64,000 nt of DNA from Bacilli bacterium. GTDB lineage: Bacteria > Bacillota_I > Bacilli_A > RF39 > UBA660. Location of the stretch: assembly GCA_017409025.1 (NCBI GenBank), contig JAFQTN010000011.1, positions 1 to 64,000 of the forward strand, read 5' to 3'. The translations under genes were made by a program, and so were the position numbers. A model generated the notes under the pieces. It saw only the letters and a program-made list of their open reading frames with translations, searched no databases and was not told the DNA's origin. The number at the start of each line of letters is the position of its first letter. Within the stretch, counting starts at the first letter, position 1. Positions 23,829 to 32,700 of the stretch are shown here, in pieces.

Positions 23829-24794
23829 ATGGGTACATTATTAGATAAATTTTTTTGTGTTGATTTAACATATCAGGTGTATATGGAATTAATTAAATTT
23901 TGGGAAGTTAAAACTCCATCTATTAATTATAATGAAGCTTTGATGTTTGTTCATAATGCAGCTGCTTATGCTAGATTACTTATTAGTTCTTATTCTGCTC
24001 AAATAGCTAGGGTTAACGAGATGATACTAGATTTAGAGGATACTCAAGTGAAAGATGATTATAATAATAAAATATCTAGTTATATGGATCTTGTTCCTGC
24101 TTTTTCTAAAATTACTGCTAAAGTTCCGTTAACACCACAAGAAATTAAACAAAAAGTAAAAAATGCGATAGCACATGCAGAATATAATTTTATATATGAT
24201 AATAATGATGGGAATAATGTTCTTATATATTTAGAAATTAATACAGATTATATATATGGAAAAATTCCTTTTCTAAATTTTGATGAATTAAGAAGATTTT
24301 ATACAACTCTATCTGATGAACTTAAAACATCTGATATTGCTTATACTGGTATATATGATTTATTTACTATGAATGCTAATAATGTTAATGTATTAAAGAG
24401 TGCCATTGATAAAATTGGAATGCTTAAATTAGATAAAGAGAATGCTGTAAATAATAATCAAACTGTATTTATATTTCCTTATGAGCCTAGTGCTACTCCT
24501 TTAAACGATAAACAAAAAGAATTAATACTTAATTATATTAGATATATAGGTTTAGGTAATTGGGTTAACTTAAGTCATAGAGACAGAGGTATTATTTTTT
24601 CTAGACATTTAAAATTTATGTTACATTCTAAAAATAATTTTAGAAATTCAGCTACAAATATTGAAAACACATTAGATTATTGTATACTTCGTGGAAAGGG
24701 AGAAATATCTCCATTAGATATATATTTAAATTTGTCAATTATTTTTAAAAAAAAGCAGTTCATAAGAACTACTAAATTTAGTCTATACAAATAA
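23829..24794 (+). CDS. HEPN-like protein, unknown
   Basis: A 321-residue soluble protein starting MGTLLDKFF at 23829, where the Shine-Dalgarno is well placed; an upstream in-frame ATG at 23787 lies before the -10. Residues 50-85 are helical and the sequence QKVKNAIAHAEYNF (about 113-126) matches the [R/K]Nxx[A]H core of HEPN ribonuclease-type proteins, though with Lys in place of the usual Arg. The C-terminal half is not recognised. The tail follows an A8 run (24750 region) and may be frame-shifted. It diverges from the deazaguanine-type operon and could be its effector; this is inference. Confidence 0.55.
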   Translation: MGTLLDKFFCVDLTYQVYMELIKFWEVKTPSINYNEALMFVHNAAAYARLLISSYSAQIARVNEMILDLEDTQVKDDYNNKISSYMDLVPAFSKITAKVPLTPQEIKQKVKNAIAHAEYNFIYDNNDGNNVLIYLEINTDYIYGKIPFLNFDELRRFYTTLSDELKTSDIAYTGIYDLFTMNANNVNVLKSAIDKIGMLKLDKENAVNNNQTVFIFPYEPSATPLNDKQKELILNYIRYIGLGNWVNLSHRDRGIIFSRHLKFMLHSKNNFRNSATNIENTLDYCILRGKGEISPLDIYLNLSIIFKKKQFIRTTKFSLYK

Positions 24795-24886
24795 ATTATA
24801 ACTTATTCATAAATTCACTACACATATTCACTTATAAAATTTCTTATTTTCAAATGAGTACACTTTATTTTCTTCTGATATTTATG

Positions 24887-25609
24887 TTAATACCAAGTAA
24901 CTTTATCTTTTGGTAATCTTGTTAGTACAACTCTTTTTTCATCAATATCTCTTTCTTGTAAATGTTTAATACTTTTATATAATTCTTTTATGTCATCTAT
25001 CTCTTCTTGAGTTTATTTCCTACTCATCGGATAACCTAACAAACATTTTCCTTCATTTGCTACAGGAAGAAAATCCCATAGTAATAATTCATTTTTTTTT
25101 CATAATCATCTACTAAATCAAATACTGGAGTTAATAATTCTATACCATATTGATTGCAAAAAATTTTAAATTCATCTATTAACTCTTGTTGTTCTATTGC
25201 AAATAGTTGACTTTTTCTAGCACCTTCAGCAATATATTTTATATTCATTTTTCTCGCTAAAGCAACTGAATAGGTGTACATAGCCATTCTACATAATAAA
25301 CATCTATATTGTGAGATTGAGATTTTTCCATATTTATTATTTAGTTCTTCTGCATTTAAATTTTCTATATCTGTTAATTCCCTATAATATACAAATCTTC
25401 CAGCTGTACTTGCTATTCCTAAAAATTCTACTTTATCTTTATATCTTTTTTTGTAATCTTTGTGCACCTATTTGGATGTTTTCGGTTCCTATACAAGAAC
25501 CATTATCAAAATGAATTAAATATACTTTATAACCTTGATTCACTAATCTAATACAAGATAAAAATGAATCTAACCCTCCAGAATACATTAATAAAACTTC
25601 TTTTTCCAT
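24887..25609 (-). pseudogene. PP-loop ATPase (QueC/ThiI type), disrupted
   Basis: Reconstructed 240-residue protein. It starts MEKEVLLMYSGGLDSF (25609) with the PP-loop SGGLDS and GYKVYLIHFDNG. At an A7 run near 25450 the frame shifts (+1); it continues VEFLGIASTAGRFVYYRE, RCLLCRMAMYTYSVALARKM and AEGARKSQLFAIEQQ. At an A9 run near 25092 it shifts back, then GKCLLGYPMSRK is followed by an in-frame TAA (about 25012) and TQEEIDDIKELYKSI to the real end TWY at 24887. The fold adenylates a substrate, as in 7-cyano-7-deazaguanine synthase or ThiI. The QueC-like proteins of the Qat and type IV CBASS defence systems are possible relatives. Last gene of its operon. Confidence 0.7.
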
Positions 25610-25630
25610 TATATACCTTATTATAATTTC

Positions 25631-26821
25631 TTATTCATTATCTATATTTGTAGTTGGAGTTATTTTTCTTGCTAACACAGGACCACTTTTTTCTTGCTTA
25701 TTTTTTTCTTCTTTTAATCTATAAAAGCAAAACTCACACAAGTGTTCTTTTAATTCTTCTGTCATACCAATCGATTTTAGAACCTTTCTTAACGCTCTAG
25801 GTCGTTCTAGATAAGCAAATGTGTCTGATGATGGTGTTTCTTCGTAATCATATAAAATAAACTTTGTCTGTGCATGAAATTTTCTTAAAACTTCAACATC
25901 ATCATCTGTTATTGAAATTGGCATATCTCCTTCTGTAGATATAAAACGATAAGTATATGTTCTTCTACCATCACTAAAATCAGGAGTTAAATAAAATTCA
26001 CTATAATATTTTTCATCTTTATTATCATTTAAAAAATCTAAAATTGCTGCTATCCATACTTGATTTGGAAAAATTGTATTATAAACCTCTTGAATAATTT
26101 GTAATATTTGTGGATATTCACTTTCACTTACCGGTGTAGATATTAATTCTTTAAAACTTCTAAACTGATTCATACTTATATCCATCTCCCCCTTGTATGT
26201 TTTCTGTATATTATGATTTTCAATAAATCTTTTTACATATTCACTAGAACAACCTAGTCTTTTTGCTATATCCAAATAATTAATTTCTTTTTTTGAATTT
26301 GCAACATATCTTTCTATTCTACTATCTAAATTTTGTGTCTTCTCTCTTGAAATAGAAAGATACTTATCTTTTAGATCATATCTATAAAATAATTTATTAT
26401 ATATATCTTTCTCTTCTTCAGATAATTTATCATATGTTCCATTTATATGGCTAAATAATATTTTCAAAATTTTATCTGTCTCTATATTATAAGTTTCTCC
26501 AATAAAGTCAATAATATGACCACCTTGATGGCAACCGCGACAAGCAAATAAACCATCATTTTCAATTATTGTAAAAGGATAATCTTTTCCTAAACTTCTA
26601 TGAACAAAACATTTATTTATACAGAATTTATTGTTTGGTCTACATTGAATTTCATATTCTATTCCATTTAATTCTAAATAAGATAAATATAACCCAAGCA
26701 TGCTAACTTTTTTACTAATATAAATTAATTCATCATATTCTACATTTTTATAGTCATAATAAAATATTTGAGGATGTTCTATTGTTAATATTATATCTGA
26801 TATTTCACTTTCTTTTATCAT
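25631..26821 (-). CDS. Protein with DnaG-type CHC2 zinc finger and HTH, basic-Pro C-terminal tail
   Basis: A 396-residue protein. Residues about 70-112 form a CHC2 zinc finger as in the N-terminal domain of DnaG primase: CFVH, 18 residues, CRGCHQGGHIIDFI. A helix-turn-helix follows (YLDIAKRLGCSSEYVKRFIENH, about 185-206). There is no TOPRIM primase domain. The C-terminus is KSGPVLARKITPTTNIDNE, a tail motif shared with other proteins here. Start is coupled to the upstream gene, whose repaired stop lies 4 bp before the ATG. Function unknown; perhaps a nucleic-acid-binding partner of the PP-loop/Qng1 enzymes. Confidence 0.65.
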   Translation of the reverse strand: MIKESEISDIILTIEHPQIFYYDYKNVEYDELIYISKKVSMLGLYLSYLELNGIEYEIQCRPNNKFCINKCFVHRSLGKDYPFTIIENDGLFACRGCHQGGHIIDFIGETYNIETDKILKILFSHINGTYDKLSEEEKDIYNKLFYRYDLKDKYLSISREKTQNLDSRIERYVANSKKEINYLDIAKRLGCSSEYVKRFIENHNIQKTYKGEMDISMNQFRSFKELISTPVSESEYPQILQIIQEVYNTIFPNQVWIAAILDFLNDNKDEKYYSEFYLTPDFSDGRRTYTYRFISTEGDMPISITDDDVEVLRKFHAQTKFILYDYEETPSSDTFAYLERPRALRKVLKSIGMTEELKEHLCEFCFYRLKEEKNKQEKSGPVLARKITPTTNIDNE

Positions 26822-26825
26822 TTTC

Positions 26826-28108
26826 CTACTCCTTAGTCATTTCTGGTGGAATTAATTTCCTTGTTTTTTTCTTTTTAAGCAATAAACTTGCGGTACCTCA
26901 TTACCACTAAATCTAAGTGATTTATCCCAAACACTTTTTGGAATTACTTTTTTGTATTCAGGATTAAATGCTATAGAGTATCCGTTATAGTCTGCTTTAA
27001 TAATACCTCTAACTAAATAATAATCTTCATAATCAAATCTATATTTTTCTACAATTGTTAAATAACTAACTGCACTTGCTTTATTTCCTTTTTTCACTTC
27101 TTGCATTATTTCATGTCCAAAACGGCTATGAATATACTTAAATGCTTCAGTACAATCTGAAGATACAAATATTTTATAGTCATTAACTTTAAACATTTTT
27201 TCTATATCTATGTCATCCCAATTAATATGTTTAATATTTCTTACATCTTTTGTTATTGGTTTTGATCCATCAAATATATGATTTGGATGACAAACATATA
27301 TACTATGACCATCATCCCATACAGATAGCATATCTTGAATTACTTGTTTTCCATTTTCATCAAATATACTCTCTTTTGAACTTTCCAATCTTTCAAAACA
27401 AACCATTGATGCTCCAGAAACTAAACTAGCTCTATCGTAAGTATGACAAAAAGATTCTAAATTTTCTATATTTAATATACTCAATACTGGCATATCTAAA
27501 TCCTGTTTTAATAAAAAGTCATCTAATAAATCAATATCATATCTTAATGTTTTTAAAACTTCAATAAATCTATCGATTTCATTAGAATTATTAATTTTAA
27601 ATAATCTTAATTTTCCATATTCAGATAATGCAATCACTTTAGAATCATCATGAATACATTCTTCTTCCCAATATGAAGTTATATATCGTTTATCATCTAA
27701 TTTTTTTAATTCTTCTTGCTGTTTTTTACATAGAATATTATCGATATCATCTACTCTTATTCTAGAATAAAATTCTATCTTTCTTAACATAAATTCTTCC
27801 ATATCGAAAGTTTCTAAATATTTTCTAATACGAGCTCCGGCTATTTGTCCTAATCTTTTTTGTAAATTTGATTTATTTTCTGGTATATATGAGCTCATAT
27901 GTAGTCCGTCTTTTAAAGATCTTTTTCCATCTTCAGTTTTTATATAGTTATTTATATACCCAGGATTTTCTGCATCAAGGCTATAATCAGGATTTTTTCT
28001 TAAGAAATCTTCTGATAACAATTTAATATCTACACTAGAAATACTGTCAAAATTTAATAATAATGCTCCCGCAATAATTTGTTCCATTCCTAATTTTGTT
28101 TTAACCAT
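26826..28108 (-). CDS. Unknown protein of the deazaguanine-type operon, 3' frameshift
   Basis: The intact frame gives 418 residues, ending CLKRKKQGN at 26852. One extra A in the A7 run (near 26867) would instead give a tail RKLIPPEMTKE ending at 26826, 4 bp before the next ATG and with a Shine-Dalgarno (GGAG) inside it. That version fits operon spacing and the shared C-terminal tail motif, so the listed frame probably carries a one-base deletion. No family recognised: N-terminal half helical, middle with RLGQIAGARIRKYLE, later SIYVCHPNHIFDGSKP and YKIFVSSDCTEAF. Good Shine-Dalgarno (TAAGGAGG). Confidence 0.6.
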
Positions 28109-28167
28109 GTTAAACCTCCTTAAATTTATAAATTATTATAGCATATTTTTTTATTATTCAACAATAT

Positions 28168-29112
28168 TTAATATGATGTTGTTCTAGTTAAATGATAAGG
28201 TTTATATTTTTTGGTTTTATCTTGTCCTTTACTCCATATAAAATCATTTATATCAATCCTATCAATACTTTTATTTATTTGTTCCCATATATAATTTATT
28301 ACGACAATCATACTAGCTCTAATTTCTACTTCGTATTCACTATTTTCTTCTATTTCAGTCTTAGTATCTAATAGTGAAGATAATTCTTTATCATATTCTA
28401 AAATACCAAATCCTTGCATTACTTGTGGTATTTTATAATCCGCACAACCTAATAAATTAGAATAATCAACATATATTTGTTCTTTAATTTCTATTACATG
28501 TAATATATCAGAAGTTAATAATTGTGCTAATTTATAAAAATATATAGTCTCTCCTCCATATGTTCTAGTATCATCAAAAGAACTAAAATTAGTAAGTATA
28601 GTATTAAATATTTCTTGATCCGTATTCATATCTTTTATATGATCATAAAAACTTCCATTCATTTTTTTATTTACTATTTCAGCAATACCAGTAACTATAC
28701 TATATCTTTCTTCTAAAAGTGGAATATCAATATTTCCTTTTAATATATCTTTAAATTCTTCAAATGTCATATTTTCTAATTGTTGATATACTTCTATACT
28801 ATCACGATCTTGAAACAAATTAAAAATACAATGTAATAATGCTATTCCACCATCTAAATCTTTTCCATTAGTATTAATTGTCCATTTAGGATTACCCCAA
28901 AAAGAAAAATCTATCGAATCATATATAAGTAAAAAATTAACTATATTTTTAGTACTCATATCATAAACACCATAAGGTACTTTAGTTAAATAATGGACAT
29001 TATCAAATCTTAATAATTCATCTATTAACTTATTTGCTTTATCATAATTAATCATTACATGCTTTGCTTTACTTACTACAAATCTACTTGTTTCTAAAAC
29101 TTTATTTAACAT
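28168..29112 (-). CDS. Queuosine salvage N-glycosidase homologue (Qng1 / DUF2419)
   Basis: A 314-residue protein that follows the Qng1 (DUF2419) family from end to end: NFLLIYDSIDFSFWGNP (family: FxTDxLNFSFW), IPLLEERYSIV, GGETIYFYKLAQLLTSDI, GCADYKIPQVMQGFGILEYD (family: FADYRLPQVL), EVEIRASM and KPYHLTRTTSY at the end. Qng1 releases queuine from queuosine 5'-phosphate for salvage. Its place in an operon with a PP-loop ATPase of QueC/ThiI type suggests work on a 7-deazaguanine compound or conjugate. First gene of the operon (AGGAGG before the ATG). Confidence 0.8.
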   Translation of the reverse strand: MLNKVLETSRFVVSKAKHVMINYDKANKLIDELLRFDNVHYLTKVPYGVYDMSTKNIVNFLLIYDSIDFSFWGNPKWTINTNGKDLDGGIALLHCIFNLFQDRDSIEVYQQLENMTFEEFKDILKGNIDIPLLEERYSIVTGIAEIVNKKMNGSFYDHIKDMNTDQEIFNTILTNFSSFDDTRTYGGETIYFYKLAQLLTSDILHVIEIKEQIYVDYSNLLGCADYKIPQVMQGFGILEYDKELSSLLDTKTEIEENSEYEVEIRASMIVVINYIWEQINKSIDRIDINDFIWSKGQDKTKKYKPYHLTRTTSY

Positions 29113-29369
29113 TGATAAAACCTCCTGAAAATATTATATCATCAAAATTGCTTCTATTAGATAATTTTATATTTTTGAAAAAAAGATACCTAAAAACTTA
29201 TAAAAAAATACAACAAATTCACTTCAATGATAAGTTAAATTAACATTAATAATCGCTTAATAATATTTTTTAGTTATTAGCATATTTTAATCATCTCTTA
29301 ATTTGATGTCTATAAATTAACATACAATCATTAACTTATTAATAGCTTGTGAATTTGCTTTTTTATTTT

Positions 29370-29483
29370 TTATAAGGATGATAACACATGAAATAAAAAC
29401 CATATTGGATAAAAGACTATTTTAAATATTGTTTTTATAATTTTCCAAAATATTTTAATTGGTAATAATAATAAACTAATCAT
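29370..29483 (-). CDS. 37-residue hydrophobic peptide
   Basis: MISLLLLPIKIFWKIIKTIF then KIVFYPIWFLFHVLSSL, preceded by AGGAGAAAAATAAAA. Strongly hydrophobic with spaced lysines, like small membrane or toxin-type peptides of Firmicutes. The Shine-Dalgarno is good but nothing else supports it. Confidence 0.4.
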   Translation of the reverse strand: MISLLLLPIKIFWKIIKTIFKIVFYPIWFLFHVLSSL

Positions 29484-29720
29484 TTTTATTTTTCTCCTAT
29501 TCTATATAAATTAATTATTTTAATTTATTGTTTCAGGTGTTGCTTTCTTTATTTCATTCATAATATTAGATAATGTTTCTTTCATTGTTTATTTTCATTC
29601 TTAATCACTATTTCACTAATTACATTTTCTCTTTTCAAATAATATTGTAACATATATTGTTGTTTTATAATTATATTTTTTAATACATTTAAAATGTTAA
29701 ACTTAGTAATAAAATTTAAT

Positions 29721-29745
29721 AAAAGAGACTTATAAAGTCTCTTTT
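29721..29745. terminator. Terminator of the SF1 helicase gene
   Basis: AAAAGAGACTT (29721-29731) and AAGTCTCTTTT (29735-29745), perfect 11-bp stem with 3-nt loop. Confidence 0.8.
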
Positions 29746-29792
29746 GATGAATTATTTACTAATTTATAAAATTAATATATTAATTTAATACA

Positions 29793-32700
29793 CTAAAGAA
29801 GTATGTTAACATCATTAATTCTTTCAATTATAAAAGATTTAATTTTTTTACTATCAAAACTAGATAACATTAAATCTTTTGCTTTAATATATGGGTTCCC
29901 ATTATTTTCGCAATATTCAATTACTTGTAATGTAAATTTAATATTATTGTCACCATATGATATTTTTATTTTACTATTTGTTAATATTGCATGTTTTATT
30001 ATACTAATTATTCTTTCATTGTTTTCAGTATTATATAAATTTAAATTATTATTTTCATTTATATAATTTCTATTATCTAAATCTAATTTATTAGTTGATT
30101 GAAAACTAAATAAGATGTTTTTATAATGAGTATTATCCGAATATTTTTCTACAAATCTTTTGGTACAATTATCTATACTTTGTTCATTATACATATGAGA
30201 TATAGATTGTAAAGATTTTTTCACAGTTTCATATGGTACTTTGTAATAATCAGCTATTTCTTTTCTTGTAACTCCATTAGAATATAAAACCATATACTTA
30301 AATTGACTAGTCCCAAATTCTATTTCATTATCATGATTTAGTAGTTTTTCTACATTAATTTTTGTGTAATCAAATGAATCATTATTATTATTTTCTTTTA
30401 TATCATTCTTTGCTTCTTTCTTGTAATCAGTAGTATTATCCGTTTTTAAATAGCTTTCTATTTTTTTTAAAAGACTTTGAAAACACTCTTCATTATTATA
30501 ATAAAACTCACTTGCTCTTATTCTTATAAATTTCCATCCACATCTTTCCAAAACAGATTGTCTTTCTAAATTATACTTTAATTCTGCTATATCATAATAG
30601 ATATCACCATCGCACTCTATTGCAATTTTTTGATTATTGTCATTCGATAAAACAAAATCCAATTTATATTTCCCAACTTTGAATTGTGGTATTAATTGAT
30701 AGTTTTTTGAAACTAGCGCATCATATACATCTTTTTCAAAATTTGATTGAAATAAATTTTCATATTCTGGTTGCTTAGTATTATTATAGTTTAAACAATA
30801 ATTTAACAATTTATATCTATTACAATTTTGTGATAATTCGTTTAATGTTACAGAATGAACTAATATCATTTGTTCTCTTGCTCTTGAAGCTGCTACATTA
30901 AATGATTTATCAAACTCTTGAGTAGTTAGTGCTCTAAAACTATACTTTTGGTCATTTTCTAAAACACTTGAAACTACCATTCCTAGTATGATAACATCCC
31001 TTTCATCACCTTGAAAATCATATGTAGATCCTATTTTAATTTTTCTTTCATTTATTAAATTTTCACCATATTTTTGCATTACTAATTCGGTTAATTTTCG
31101 AACATATTTGTCACTACTTTGTAATATAATAATACCTATTGTTTTATTATTATATTGATTATCATTGATTATTTCACCAATCAGCATAACAATTCTATCT
31201 ATTTCAGCTTTATTGTATAAGTTACTACCTATTTTTTTACAAACAGCACCTGGTACATATACAGTTTTAATTGGTACATCAATAGTATTTTCTTTACTCC
31301 TAATTTTTAAAGGATTAATTTCCATGTTATAAAATTCTTTATTAGAATAATTTATAATTTCGGGAAGACATCTAAAATGTTCTGTTAATGTTATTTTTTT
31401 AGTTCCACATATAGTTTGAATTATATCATATATGCTAGTGTCCCTTGATATTTGTAAGTCCCAACTATTATTTTTTAGATATTTAACTCTTAAATCATTA
31501 ATACCATCAATATTAGTAAACGCATTTGTTGGACTTATTTGTTTGTCGTCTCCAACTATTATTATTTTTTTAGCTCTTGCTAAAGCACTAATAGAAAATA
31601 CAGAAGACTGGGAACTTTCATCCATAATTAAAACATCAAATGGAGGTTCATTAGTAAATGGATATTGTTCAATCAATTTATCTATCGGCATAATCCATAC
31701 TGGAATAGCATTTTTAGCTATTTTCATTTCTTCTTGCATTTGTCTTAAATATAAATTGGCATTTTTACCAGTGCCACGACCCAATTTTCTTTTCAAACTA
31801 ATCCATCTATTTAGACTAGTACTAATATTATAATTCATGTTTAAGCATTGATAATACCAACCTTTAGTAGCTACTAATTCTGATATGATATTTTTTCCTT
31901 CATTAATCAATTTTTCTCTTTTTTCATATAATGTTGGAAGAATAGTTACTTTTTCTTCAATAGATAAATAATATTTTTCTATATAATGATATTTCAATAT
32001 CTTATCTATATTATCTTTCAAAAACAATCTTTTATCATTATCAAAACCATATATATAGCTTCTTATTAATTCTTTTTTATCATTAACAAAATCCAAATAT
32101 TTATTTTTTAAATTATTGTATTGATTAATTATATTAATTTCACGTAATAATATATTTTTATCATCTTTATACTCTTTTATATTATTAGTTTCTATAGAAA
32201 CTAATAATTTATTTAAAGTTTGAAGATTATAATTTTTATAAAAATCTCTTAGTTCATTAATAATTTGAGAAGTTTTATTATCGCTTGATTTTTCTGTAGC
32301 ATACCACTTTAAATCCTTTATTATGCTACCTATTTTCTTTTCATCGTCAGTTATATAATGTATTGGAAATAAATTTGTATTAATAATTTTTTCAAATGTT
32401 TTATCAATTTCGTAAGAATATTCTTTATAATTTATAAATCCATTAAAAATATTAACAAAATTTTCCATATACTTTCCAAATTGATTTTTTTGTATATTAA
32501 ATTTTTCAAATAAGTCGATATTCAATATTTGGAAAGTTTTTAATTTTATTAAATTAACTAATTTATAATAATTTAATGCATCATTGATTTTAATAAAATC
32601 TTTATATTTAATGTTATTTTTATTTATGATCTTATTATTGTATAATAAACCTTCTAAATTTTTAATTTCATAATTCTTTTTAATTTTATTAATTAAATTA

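Larger units (their letters stand above)
29113..29792. other. Mostly non-coding 680-bp stretch
   Basis: Very AT-rich. It holds the Shine-Dalgarno of the Qng1-like gene, one short hydrophobic frame (29370-29483), a 21-codon frame (about 29523-29588, MKETLSNIMNEIKKATP...) without a convincing Shine-Dalgarno, and the terminator of the large helicase gene. No RNA or repeat recognised elsewhere. Confidence 0.5.

Noticed and set aside
29523-29588. 21-codon frame MKETLSNIMNEIKKATP
   Set aside because: No convincing Shine-Dalgarno and too short to judge.
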